Positions 35,966-44,560 of a stretch of 64,000 nt of DNA are shown one piece after another. Position 1 is the first letter of the stretch, and every line of letters starts with the position of its first letter. Source of the stretch: Candidatus Bathyarchaeia archaeon (lineage in GTDB: Archaea; Thermoproteota; Bathyarchaeia; Bathyarchaeales; Bathycorpusculaceae); assembly GCA_041447175.1 (NCBI GenBank), contig CP166960.1, forward strand, positions 1,201,507 through 1,265,506, read 5' to 3'. Below the pieces are notes generated by a model. The model saw nothing but the letters and a program-made list of their open reading frames with translations. It was not told the origin of the DNA and searched no databases. The translations under genes were made by a program, and so were the position numbers.

Positions 35966-37501
35966 TCAGAGGAAGCCAGCCAGGGCGGTGTTGATGAGGT
36001 TTACAAAGAAAGACGGGTAAATCCCCACAACAACCACGAGAACCACAAGAATCACCATGGCCAACTGCATGTACCGGGGCACTTCAAACTTCTTCTTGGG
36101 GTTCGCCAGCACTTCCGGATTCTTGGGGGGACCAAGAAACACTTTTGTGGTGAACCGCAATGCGTATGCAAGCGAGAATATGGTGGCAACCAGCATCAGC
36201 GCGGTTGGAATTATAAAGAAGGTCCAGCCGCTTTGGATAACTTGGAACGCACCCAGGAAGATGAAGAATTCACTTATGAAGCACGCAAACGGTGGGGCAC
36301 CAGCAAGGCTTAGCGCGGCGATGGTTGACGATGTTCCTGTGACGGGCATTTTACCAGCAAGTCCGCCCATGTCGTTGATGTTTCGGATGGTCAGCACATG
36401 CATCACAGCCCCTGCTGCGAGGAAGAACAAGCCTTTGCTTAAGCCGTGAGTTATTATGTGCAGTACGGTTCCGGTTAACGCAGTGTTTTGTGCGACGGCT
36501 CCAACGGAGGTTGCTGCCAGCGGGATGAGTGAGACGCCAAAGAGGATGTAGCCCATGTGGCTTATGCTTGAGTATGCGATGACCCGTTTGATGTCAGTTT
36601 CTGCTAAAGCGACAAACGAGCCAAAGAAGGCGCTTATTACACCCAAGATTGCCAGAACCTGAAGGAAGTCGATTCCGAAGGTGGTTCCTGCTACGGCGGG
36701 GAAGAGCATTTCAATGGAGATACGAACGATTGCGTATGCTCCGGCGCTGGTTAAGACTCCGCCTAGAAGCGCGGACATGGGTGCGGGTGCTTCAGCATAG
36801 GCGTCGGGGAGCCACATGTGTACAGGGAAGATAGCCATTTTTACAGCAAAGCCAGCAGTGACTGCGATGAGTATCCATCGGACTATGCCTGGGTCAGCGG
36901 AGAGAATTTGAGTTGCAACCGTGGAGAAGTCTACGCTGTTGGTGACCATGAAGATTGCGCCTATACCCAACAGTACGAAAACTGCGCCTGCATGGGTGAA
37001 AACGAAGAATTTGAAGCTGTTCTTGTAGGAGTCTTTGTAGCCCCAGCCGCCGATGATGAAGTAAGCGGGAACCAACATAAGCTCCCAACAGAAGTAGAAG
37101 AACAGCAAGTTAGACGTAATGAAAACGCCAACTAAGCCGACGAACAGCAGAGACAGCAGTGCATAGTAAAGAGGCAAGTTCTTTTTGCCAGCCATGTAGT
37201 TAATCGAATATATTGCGGCGGTGAGCATCAAAACCATGGTTATTATCGCCATGGATATGCTGATGCCGTCAACTGACAGCGTAAACTCCGAGTTAAGCAC
37301 AGGAATCCACGTGTATGATTCGGTGGCGCTGCCTTCGCTAAGTATTGTTGGCACGGTAGTTAGGATTAAGCCTAAGGTGGCAACCGCTACTAAGGAGAGC
37401 AGTATGGCTGCGGCTTTGGCGGATTTTTTCCCTGCAAGGTAAATGAAGGGAATCGCTAAAGCTGGAAGCAGCAAAACAGTTAACAGAACAGGAAATGCCA
37501 T
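35966..37501 (-). CDS. nuoM: Complex I-like antiporter subunit M (first copy)
   Basis: A 511-residue NuoM-like antiporter subunit, about 14 transmembrane helices. FYFCWELMLVP (TM5 Glu), FAVKMAIFPVHMWLPDAYAEAP (TM7 Lys and following loop) and ISHMGYILFGVSL are conserved. The TM8 Lys position is Ser (VLTSAGAYAIVR), as in the tandem copy. It begins one base after nuoL ends. Tandem duplication of M is the likely origin of the two copies. Confidence 0.93.
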   Translation of the reverse strand: MAFPVLLTVLLLPALAIPFIYLAGKKSAKAAAILLSLVAVATLGLILTTVPTILSEGSATESYTWIPVLNSEFTLSVDGISISMAIITMVLMLTAAIYSINYMAGKKNLPLYYALLSLLFVGLVGVFITSNLLFFYFCWELMLVPAYFIIGGWGYKDSYKNSFKFFVFTHAGAVFVLLGIGAIFMVTNSVDFSTVATQILSADPGIVRWILIAVTAGFAVKMAIFPVHMWLPDAYAEAPAPMSALLGGVLTSAGAYAIVRISIEMLFPAVAGTTFGIDFLQVLAILGVISAFFGSFVALAETDIKRVIAYSSISHMGYILFGVSLIPLAATSVGAVAQNTALTGTVLHIITHGLSKGLFFLAAGAVMHVLTIRNINDMGGLAGKMPVTGTSSTIAALSLAGAPPFACFISEFFIFLGAFQVIQSGWTFFIIPTALMLVATIFSLAYALRFTTKVFLGPPKNPEVLANPKKKFEVPRYMQLAMVILVVLVVVVGIYPSFFVNLINTALAGFL

Positions 37502-37502
37502 T

Positions 37503-39545
37503 TTAGAGACCTCCCATAGTAATGATAATCAGTATTACAAGCATTATGAAACCCACAAGCGCCGCAGCCAAATAATGCTGCAAGCTGTTAACAGGGGTTT
37601 TGCGGGCTTTTTCGGAAGAACGCACAGTACGGCGGGCGATAATGTCCAGCAGTTTATCCGCTATGGTATCAAGGGTCTTCACTTTTGAGGCGCCCTCCAC
37701 TGAGCGTCCAGCAATGAGTATGAGCAGTTGGTCAGCGGCAACATCAAAGTACTTGTGAACGCCTCCCGCAAAGCGGACAACAGCGTTAGCAAAGACAACA
37801 GGGAACACGTTTAAGACAACAACCTCAAAGCCCTTCACACCTTTGGAGAACACCATGAAAGCTCTAGCAACGACTTTCTCGTAGAATTCGTCGACAAAGT
37901 AGCCATGGTTAAGCAGTTTTGCCAATGGATTGCTGGGGCTGCGTATTGTGGCCATTATGGTGGAGTTCTTCCAGTATGTGGCATAAACCAGTAGCCCAGT
38001 GGGTATTAGGATTAAGGCGAAGAGTGCTGTTTCCGAGTTTATGAAGGCACCAAGTAGGCTTAAGTCAGCTTCGAGACCTAAGAAGGTTCCCAGCCAAGGC
38101 ATAACGAAGCCCCAGACAACACAAGCCACAGCAAGAACCACGGCTGGTGCGAGCATAAGCTTGGGGATTTCGTGAACATGGAGCTTCTTAATGTGTTCGG
38201 ATTCGTTTCCTAAGAAGACCAGACGGATAAATCTTAGGCTGTAGGCGAAGGTTAAGGCGGTTGTTGCGTAAATTAGGATAGTCAGGATGAGTCCGCTTTC
38301 TTCGGTTATGCTGGTGATGATTGCGCCTTTGCTGAAGAAAGCCGCAAACGGTGGAAGCCCACTTGTGGTGATAATCATAATTAGAGCTAAGATGAAGGTT
38401 ATGGGCATATACTTTTTAAGTCCACCCATGAGCCGCATGTCGCGCGTGCCTAATTCGTGGATGATTCCACCTGCCAAGAGGAAACCCAAGCCTTCGAAGA
38501 AAGCGTGGCTCATCATGTGGAACAAGCTTGCAAACCAGCCCAAGGAGGCGGCCGCTTGTGCACCCGAGGAGCCTAAAGCTGCCATCATGAAGCCCAACTG
38601 GCTTACAGTTGAGTACGCAAGGACACCTTTAATGTCTGGTGTGGATAGAGCCAAAGTTGCCCCAACCAAAGCGGTCAAAACACCTATCCACGCGACAGTG
38701 GGCAACCAGAGGGGTTCAAGTACAGAAACCATGGGTGCAGCGATGAGGATGAAGCGTGCGATGAGGTAAATGCCTGCTTTGACCATTGTGGCGGCGTGTA
38801 GCAGGGCGCTTACGGAGGTTGGTGCTTCCATGGCGCTGTAGAGCCAAGTGAACAGTGGAAGCTGCGCGGATTTAGCGACTGCCCCACCCAAGACGAGGAA
38901 GGCAACAGTGACTAGAGCTTCTGAGGACAATTGACCAGCAGTAATTGCGGTGATTGTGCCGTGGAAACTTAGGGTTCCTAAGCTGGCGTACAGGATGCCG
39001 ATGGCGCCCAGCAGCATAGCGTCGCCGATGCGGGTCATGATGAATACTTTGTTGCCTGCTTTGACGGATTCGGGGCGGTTATTCCAGAAGCTGATGAGGG
39101 CGTAGCTGCACATGCCCACCATTTCCCAGAAGATGAACATTTGCAGAAAGTTGTCGCTGATAACTAAGCCGATCATGGAGCCGATGAAGACGAGCAGATA
39201 GAAGTAGTATCGTGTTAGGTTTTCTTCGTGCTTCATGTAACCTAACGAGTAGACTGCGATTATCAAGCCGAAGAAGCCGATAAGACAGGTGAATAAGACG
39301 CTTAGGGGGTCAAGGTAGACGCCTGCGTTTATGTTTCCAGGAATCCAGGTTGCGATTAGGTTTATGGTTTCCCCTGAGGAAACGGCGGGTATTAGGGTAA
39401 ATGCCAAGAAAGCCGTTATCGACGCGATTACGATTACGTAGGCGTTTCGTGCTTTTGCGCTGAAGCGGCCGATTAACGGGACAAAAAGACAAGATATTAA
39501 TGGAAGAATCCAGACGAGCCAAGATGAAAGGTCCGAGAACTGCAT
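37503..39545 (-). CDS. nuoL: Complex I-like antiporter subunit L
   Basis: A 680-residue NuoL-like subunit with the long C-terminal extension expected for the lateral helix. FIFWEMVGMCSYALISFW (TM5 Glu), AKSAQLPLFTWLYSAMEAPT (TM7 Lys) and LLHAATMVKAGIYL (His and TM8 Lys) are intact, so this is the antiporter subunit here with the full usual charge set. Start overlaps the nuoK stop by one base. Confidence 0.93.
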   Translation of the reverse strand: MQFSDLSSWLVWILPLISCLFVPLIGRFSAKARNAYVIVIASITAFLAFTLIPAVSSGETINLIATWIPGNINAGVYLDPLSVLFTCLIGFFGLIIAVYSLGYMKHEENLTRYYFYLLVFIGSMIGLVISDNFLQMFIFWEMVGMCSYALISFWNNRPESVKAGNKVFIMTRIGDAMLLGAIGILYASLGTLSFHGTITAITAGQLSSEALVTVAFLVLGGAVAKSAQLPLFTWLYSAMEAPTSVSALLHAATMVKAGIYLIARFILIAAPMVSVLEPLWLPTVAWIGVLTALVGATLALSTPDIKGVLAYSTVSQLGFMMAALGSSGAQAAASLGWFASLFHMMSHAFFEGLGFLLAGGIIHELGTRDMRLMGGLKKYMPITFILALIMIITTSGLPPFAAFFSKGAIITSITEESGLILTILIYATTALTFAYSLRFIRLVFLGNESEHIKKLHVHEIPKLMLAPAVVLAVACVVWGFVMPWLGTFLGLEADLSLLGAFINSETALFALILIPTGLLVYATYWKNSTIMATIRSPSNPLAKLLNHGYFVDEFYEKVVARAFMVFSKGVKGFEVVVLNVFPVVFANAVVRFAGGVHKYFDVAADQLLILIAGRSVEGASKVKTLDTIADKLLDIIARRTVRSSEKARKTPVNSLQHYLAAALVGFIMLVILIIITMGGL

Positions 39546-39865
39546 TATGCTTGTGCCTCACTATTTTCTTCTTGTTCAACCTCGACGGGTTGAACGATTT
39601 TGCTGATGTCGCTTGTGCCGTATTTTCTGGAGACAATGACCAGTAACGCCAAAATGACGGCGCTGACGGCGGTGTCAGTGGAGAAAGCCAGAATGAGAAA
39701 AGCCTGACTTACGCCCAAATTGTTTACGCCAAGCATCACAAAGTTTAGTGTGGCAGCTGTGGCGATTAGCTCAATGGAAACAAAAATTTTCAGTAAATGA
39801 CGTTTGGTGAGCAAACCGTAAACGCCGATTGCCAGCATGACCAAGGATAAGATGACAAAGTCCAT
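39545..39865 (-). CDS. nuoK: Complex I-like subunit K
   Basis: A 106-residue NuoK/MnhC-like protein with three transmembrane helices. The conserved Glu pair is present: IELIATAATLNF and, in the third helix, AVSAVILALLVIV, though the latter is less acidic than in bacterial NuoK. Part of the ion-translocating module next to subunits A, J and N. Overlaps its neighbours by one base on each side. Confidence 0.9.
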   Translation of the reverse strand: MDFVILSLVMLAIGVYGLLTKRHLLKIFVSIELIATAATLNFVMLGVNNLGVSQAFLILAFSTDTAVSAVILALLVIVSRKYGTSDISKIVQPVEVEQEENSEAQA

Positions 39866-40350
39866 TATTGTTCAACGCTCCGTTTCAAGTTGCGCTTTTT
39901 CTTGTTATTTTGATAAAGCACAATAGCGATGCCAGTAGCCACAGTCAGTATAACTAAACCTTGCAGAACAACATCGAAAGCGTTGTAGTTCCATAAGGCA
40001 TCCCCGAACGAAATGTCGGAGGTGATTGTGCTTGGGGAAGAGATGGAGAAGAAAATCATGGGCAAAGACAGGACTGCGCCCAACACCACAACCCCAAGTG
40101 ATGTGGATAGTTTAGTTTTTTCAGCCGGTTTTTCGCTGAGCATTTCCCCTGACAAGAACAGAATCGATAGGGTGCCTATGCCTACAGCGAACTGGAAGAT
40201 AGCCACGAAAACGGCTCCGTTTAAGGCGTAAAGAAGCGCCGTTAGAATGAAGGTCCCCGCCAAAGCGGCAACTGAATAAATTGCTTCATCGAGGAAAATT
40301 GCTAAACATGCTGAGATTATTAGTCCTGCACTGACGAGCTCAAGTATCAT
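39865..40350 (-). CDS. nuoJ: Complex I-like subunit J
   Basis: A 161-residue NuoJ-like protein with five predicted transmembrane helices. The family's third-helix pattern FVAIFQFAVGIGTLSILFLS is visible, with the usual Tyr replaced by Phe and a Gly-rich turn. Subunit J lines the proton path near the quinone or hydrogenase module. The basic C-terminal tail ends 1 base before nuoK. Confidence 0.88.
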   Translation of the reverse strand: MILELVSAGLIISACLAIFLDEAIYSVAALAGTFILTALLYALNGAVFVAIFQFAVGIGTLSILFLSGEMLSEKPAEKTKLSTSLGVVVLGAVLSLPMIFFSISSPSTITSDISFGDALWNYNAFDVVLQGLVILTVATGIAIVLYQNNKKKRNLKRSVEQ

Positions 40351-40352
40351 AG

Positions 40353-40736
40353 CTATGCCTCAGTTTTGTGATTTGCTTTTGGTTTTATGACCAAAGAAGA
40401 TTTATCTGTTGTCGCTAGCTCAAAGATGTCCGTGCTTTTGATGGCGTTTCTTGGACAACTTTCAGCACATTGATAACAGAAGACACATCGGTCAAGCATG
40501 AACATGGGTCGCTTTTTACCGTCAACTTCCACCATTTCAATGGCTTTTGCAGGGCAGTCTCTGCTGCATAAACCGCAGCTTACACAGAGGTTTATGTCAA
40601 AGATTTGTTTGCCCCTGAAGCCTTCAGCGGGTTCACATTTCACGAAGGGATACTTGCCCGTTGCGGGTTTAGTAAATATGCTTGAGAGGACCCGTCGGAA
40701 CATCGGAGATATTCGCGCTTTAGATTTCTTTGCCAT
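40353..40736 (-). CDS. nuoI: Complex I/hydrogenase ferredoxin-like subunit I
   Basis: A 127-residue subunit with two [4Fe-4S] motifs: CVSCGLCSRDCP (Cys 51, 54, 57, 61) and CVFCYQCAESCP (Cys 84, 87, 90, 94). It passes electrons between an external donor, probably ferredoxin, and the catalytic small/large subunits. No NADH module (E, F, G) is encoded, as in Fpo and energy-converting hydrogenases. Confidence 0.93.
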   Translation of the reverse strand: MAKKSKARISPMFRRVLSSIFTKPATGKYPFVKCEPAEGFRGKQIFDINLCVSCGLCSRDCPAKAIEMVEVDGKKRPMFMLDRCVFCYQCAESCPRNAIKSTDIFELATTDKSSLVIKPKANHKTEA

Positions 40737-40742
40737 ATGTTA

Positions 40743-41741
40743 TCACACCAAGGGATAGACCCAGTACGCTAAGCCAATTGTCAACATAAGAGACAGCACT
40801 GAAAGAGGCAACATAATGCGCCAGTTAAGGGTTACAACTTGGTCAATACGTAGCCTCGCAAACAGAACTGTCAAGTACTCAGAGAGTATAACGACGCCGA
40901 TTACTTTGAGCACAAACCAGAGTGTGCCCCAGAACTCGGGCAGGAACCCAAATGGAACAGGCCCGTTTGCTCCGCCCAGAAACAGCACTGTTATGAGGGC
41001 TGCGCCGAAAACGACCTGTACATCGCGTGCAAGCTTTAGGAAAGCCAGTTTGCCGCCGCTGTATTCAGTCTCATGTCCAGCAACAACTTCGCTTTCGGCG
41101 TGAGGAACATCAAACGGGTCTTTTTCCAACTCGGCTTGCATGGTGATTATGAACAGGACAAATGCCCATGGAGCCAAAATGGCGAAAGGCAACCATTGTC
41201 CAGAAGCTGCAACAATATTGTTTATTGTGAGGCTTTGAGCCAAAAAGGCGGGTGCCAAAGCCAACAAAAACAGAGGGATGTCGTAACCCAAAAACTGGGT
41301 TAAAACTCTAGCAGCCCCAATTGAGCTGTAGGGGTTGTTACTTGACCAACCTGCCAAGAAAAGCAGAAAGTTCGCAACGGAAACCAGCGCCATGACAAAA
41401 ATCAAGTCACCTTCAAAGCTTACGCCGGGAATCACGCTTGCGCCGTCGATGGGTAAGAAGGATATAGCGAAAACCAACACGGACAATGCAAGGATGGGCG
41501 CAAATCGGTAAACGTTTCGTTTCGATTCGCAGGGGGTAATGTCTTCTTTTGTGAGCATCTTTATGAAGTCCGCGAGTGGTTGCAGAATTCCGCCGGGTCC
41601 AGTGAAACTGGGTCCCATACGGTTCTGCATGCGGGCTTCAATTTTTCGTTCCACCCAATCGCAGAACATTGTGAAGAGTATTATGAATGCAAATCCTGGA
41701 AAGACCAGTACTCGGAATATCAGCAGCAGGTAGTCAATCAT
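40743..41741 (-). CDS. nuoH: Complex I-like subunit H
   Basis: A 332-residue NuoH-like membrane subunit with eight predicted helices. WVERKIEARMQNRMGPSFTG is the conserved cytoplasmic loop, and EKDPFDVPHAESEVVAGHETEYSG is the Glu-rich loop that lines the coupling channel. It connects the hydrophilic catalytic part to the antiporter subunits. Confidence 0.94.
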   Translation of the reverse strand: MIDYLLLIFRVLVFPGFAFIILFTMFCDWVERKIEARMQNRMGPSFTGPGGILQPLADFIKMLTKEDITPCESKRNVYRFAPILALSVLVFAISFLPIDGASVIPGVSFEGDLIFVMALVSVANFLLFLAGWSSNNPYSSIGAARVLTQFLGYDIPLFLLALAPAFLAQSLTINNIVAASGQWLPFAILAPWAFVLFIITMQAELEKDPFDVPHAESEVVAGHETEYSGGKLAFLKLARDVQVVFGAALITVLFLGGANGPVPFGFLPEFWGTLWFVLKVIGVVILSEYLTVLFARLRIDQVVTLNWRIMLPLSVLSLMLTIGLAYWVYPLV

Positions 41742-41754
41742 TGTTTTTCACCGT

Positions 41755-43200
41755 TTATCTGTCAGTACATGAGAAACATGGGTCTAAGCTTACAAAGTTT
41801 GGTGGTACATCAGCCAAAGGTTCACCAACAGCCGTTGTAAGGAATGCGGGTATGTTAGCGAAGGTTGGCGTTCGCACTTTGACGCGTTCAGGCATTGCGG
41901 TTCCGTTGCTTTTAACGTAGTAGAAAAGTTCTCCACGCGGAGCTTCCACACGGTTCACAACTTCACCTGGAGGCACAACCCTGGGCACTTTAACTCGAAA
42001 TGGTCCCGTAGGCAGATGGTCCAAAGCATACTCGATGATTTTTATGCTTTCTTCGACTTCATCCATGCGGACATTCATTCTTGCCCAAGTATCGCCTTCT
42101 TTGTAAGTGATTAACTTGAAGGGTATCTCGCCGTAGGCTTCATAGGGCGCATCTTTACGAACATCAATATCGACACCTGAACCGCGGGCAACGGGACCAA
42201 CCACGCCAAGTTTGAGCGCATCTTCCCGTTTGAGGGTTCCAATATTCTTCATACGCAAACCAATGGAGGGTTCCTCGCGGTATACTTTGGTGTAGAAGGG
42301 CAGCCTCTTTCGAAGGTCAGCCAAGGTGGACTTGATTTTGGGTACGTCAGTTTCTTTGAGGTCACGTCGGACTCCGCCTACAGTCATGGCGGAAGACACT
42401 ACACGGTTGCCAGTGAGTATTTCAGTTATGTCCATTATGGGTTCGCGGTCCCGCCAGAAATAGTGGAACAAAGTTTCATAGCCGATTTCAAGACCAGCGT
42501 GCCCCAATGTTAGCAAGTGGCTGTGGAGTCTGTTGAGTTCCAGAATTATTGTGCGAAGGTACTTTCCTCGGGGAGGAACCTCGGTTTTTAGGATTTTTTC
42601 CACAGATTCGACAAAGGCGCAGGCGTGGCAACTGTTGCAGATGCCGCAGATTCGTTCTACCAAGTAGACATCCTGAATGTAGGTGCGGAATTCAGAAATC
42701 TTTTCCACTCCGCGGTGCACGTAGCCGATGCGTGGTTGAACCGCCTTCACGGTTTCGCCGTCAACAAACACTGCGAACTTTTCGGGCTCCAACAATGCGG
42801 GATGTTGGGGACCGATAATTATTTTGACTTGTTTACCTTGTTCAAATTTTTCTTCAGGCGGTGAGGGATTTAGTTTCACTTCGTTTGGGTTGACATCTTT
42901 TCGAAGCGGATACACGCCGTCAGGCCAGGTGTCAGGCAGTACAAAGTGCCCTTCAAGGGGGTTGCCTTCAAAAGTAACGCCGATAAGGTCGGTTACTTCG
43001 AGTTCGTGGAAAGCGGCGCTTGGTGTGATGTCGGTTACGGTTACAAGTTTGGGGTTTTCTTTGGGAACTTCAACCTGAATAGTTATGAAGGCATTGCTTG
43101 TGCGAACGTGATAGAAAACGCCTAGCGCAGCACCTAAATCAATGCCGGTAATGGATGTTACACCCGTTTTTTCGTCCGCATCCATCAGGGCTTTGAACAC
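41755..43200 (-). CDS. nuoCD: Fused NuoCD-like protein with [NiFe]-hydrogenase active-site motifs
   Basis: A fusion of a NuoC-like domain (about residues 1-100) and a 49-kDa/NuoD-like domain. The latter has the group 4 hydrogenase sites: ERICGICNSCH (Cys 185, 188) and LDPCFSCTDR (Cys 475, 478), the four Ni-Fe ligands. The protein ends exactly at that last Arg, so no C-terminal peptide must be cleaved. GPQHPALLEPE replaces the quinone-site HG motif of NuoD. Coordinates begin at the first canonical codon (GTG). NuoC-like sequence (KPVEIVPDYLGTAAIKAKEG) continues upstream without an ATG, GTG or TTG; ACG at 43326 has a GGAGGT 8 bases away, and ATA at 43311 directly follows the nuoB stop. Confidence 0.93.
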   Translation of the reverse strand: MFKALMDADEKTGVTSITGIDLGAALGVFYHVRTSNAFITIQVEVPKENPKLVTVTDITPSAAFHELEVTDLIGVTFEGNPLEGHFVLPDTWPDGVYPLRKDVNPNEVKLNPSPPEEKFEQGKQVKIIIGPQHPALLEPEKFAVFVDGETVKAVQPRIGYVHRGVEKISEFRTYIQDVYLVERICGICNSCHACAFVESVEKILKTEVPPRGKYLRTIILELNRLHSHLLTLGHAGLEIGYETLFHYFWRDREPIMDITEILTGNRVVSSAMTVGGVRRDLKETDVPKIKSTLADLRKRLPFYTKVYREEPSIGLRMKNIGTLKREDALKLGVVGPVARGSGVDIDVRKDAPYEAYGEIPFKLITYKEGDTWARMNVRMDEVEESIKIIEYALDHLPTGPFRVKVPRVVPPGEVVNRVEAPRGELFYYVKSNGTAMPERVKVRTPTFANIPAFLTTAVGEPLADVPPNFVSLDPCFSCTDR

Positions 43201-43312
43201 ATCACGGTAACTGCCCTCTTTAGCTTTGATGGCAGCTGTTCCTAAGTAATCAGGGACTATCTCAACAGGTTTACCTTGAAGTTTTGTTTCAAGAATTTTT
43301 AAAATGTCTATG

Positions 43313-43858
43313 TTACTGCTTGGCGTTAGGTTTTACCTCCGTAGTTAATTTGGGTGCCGCTTCCACGGTCTCTTCTTTAGCCGCTTCGGATGCAGCTTCT
43401 TCTTTTTGGGGTTCTTCAGCTGCTTTTGGGGCTGGAGGAGCAGCCAATGCGTTTAACAGTTTCACTACGCCGTCGATTATGGCTTCAGGTCGCGGGGGGC
43501 AACCTGGAATATAGGCGTTGACTGGAAGAATTTTGTCGACCCCACTTAGAACGCTGTAGGACCCCTGAAAGACACCGCCAGAGCAGGCACAGGCACCGAT
43601 GGCGACAACAAATTTGGGTTGAGGCATCTGGTCGTAGATGCGTTTTAGCCGTTCTGCACATTGTTTAGTTACAGAACCTGTTACCAGCAAGACATCGGCG
43701 TGTCTGGGGGAGGGTTCAAGTTTTATTCCGAAACGTTCCACATCGTATTTGGGTGTTAGCAAAGCGACAATTTCGATGTCGCAGCCGTTACATGCGCCTG
43801 AGTTAAAGTGAATAACCCAAGGGGATTTCAGTCGGGACCACATAGCTAAATTAGTCAT
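43313..43858 (-). CDS. nuoB: Complex I/[NiFe]-hydrogenase small-subunit-like protein B
   Basis: A 181-residue small subunit. The proximal [4Fe-4S] ligands are hydrogenase-like: CNGCDIE (Cys 23, 26), not the adjacent Cys-Cys of NuoB, plus GAC (90) and GCPP (120). The last 45 residues are an Ala/Pro/Glu-rich tail not found in typical family members. ATG at 43858 has AAGGAG 9 bases upstream; a TTG at 43876 has none. Overlaps the nuoA stop by 8 bases. Confidence 0.94.
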   Translation of the reverse strand: MTNLAMWSRLKSPWVIHFNSGACNGCDIEIVALLTPKYDVERFGIKLEPSPRHADVLLVTGSVTKQCAERLKRIYDQMPQPKFVVAIGACACSGGVFQGSYSVLSGVDKILPVNAYIPGCPPRPEAIIDGVVKLLNALAAPPAPKAAEEPQKEEAASEAAKEETVEAAPKLTTEVKPNAKQ

Positions 43859-44186
43859 TATTTTTATCTCCTTCAATTAAGAGTAAACCAGCTCCGAGCA
43901 TCATGAGCAGGTAGAGGAGAATCATGGGAACGTTGATTCCTGCTTGCATGAAAGCAGCAAATGCCAAGAGCAAAACGGAACTGTCCAAGACGACAAAGTA
44001 AATGAGGTACTTGTAAAGGGACACGTTAACTTTGAGGCTGTGATAGGTGACTTTTTCTCCGCAAGCGTAGGCTACGCGTTCGTCGTATGTTTGTGTGGGT
44101 TTCGGCGCAGCCCTTCGTCCGAGAAGGTATATGATGGCGGCTGCAGAGAATATTAGTACGAATGCGACGATTGATTCAATAATCAT
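43851..44186 (-). CDS. nuoA: Complex I-like subunit A
   Basis: A 111-residue NuoA-like protein with three predicted helices and the YACGEKV loop (Cys at the switch position) between helices 1 and 2. NuoA is absent from Mbh, Ech and Hyf-type hydrogenases as generally described, so its presence beside hydrogenase-type catalytic subunits is unusual. First gene of the cluster. Confidence 0.92.
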   Translation of the reverse strand: MIIESIVAFVLIFSAAAIIYLLGRRAAPKPTQTYDERVAYACGEKVTYHSLKVNVSLYKYLIYFVVLDSSVLLLAFAAFMQAGINVPMILLYLLMMLGAGLLLIEGDKNND

Positions 44187-44560
44187 TTATGGTTCTTTCC
44201 CCTGTGAAAAGAGTTTCTTGGACAAACTGACCACTTTTCCCGAGCGAAGTTTTCACACGTTTATGACGTCTGATGTTAGACTGAACATATTTAAGGTTAT
44301 CGCAACCTATGCATTGTAACTGTTCAAAACTGTGTTCGATAACAACTACTAACGGAGGCGGCAAAAAATGTTTTCTCGAAGAGACCTCGCCAAATCCGGT
44401 TGGCGCTGAACGCATTATTCCACTCATGATGGTCCGAGCTTAACCTTCTTAGAGTGATATTACCCACATTTAAGGTTTAGCCATTGATAACGCACCATTT
44501 TACGATGCTTGACTACAAAAATAAAGCCAAAATGTATTAGTTTATGCTCAAAAAAGCCTG
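44187..44560. promoter_or_regulatory. Upstream region of the hydrogenase/complex I cluster
   Basis: A minus-strand TATA-like CCTTAAATATG lies at 44286-44296, about 100 bases before nuoA, implying a leader of about 75 bases. The rest of this 374-base region shows no protein-like frame or clear repeat. Confidence 0.45.

Noticed and set aside
41755-44186. Ordinary quinone-type NADH dehydrogenase core
   Set aside because: Four Ni-Fe cysteines and the CNGC small-subunit motif do not fit a NuoB/NuoD pair.
44176-44427. Minus-strand frame of 83 codons before nuoA
   Set aside because: Covers the TATA-like element and leader of the hydrogenase cluster; no recognisable domain.
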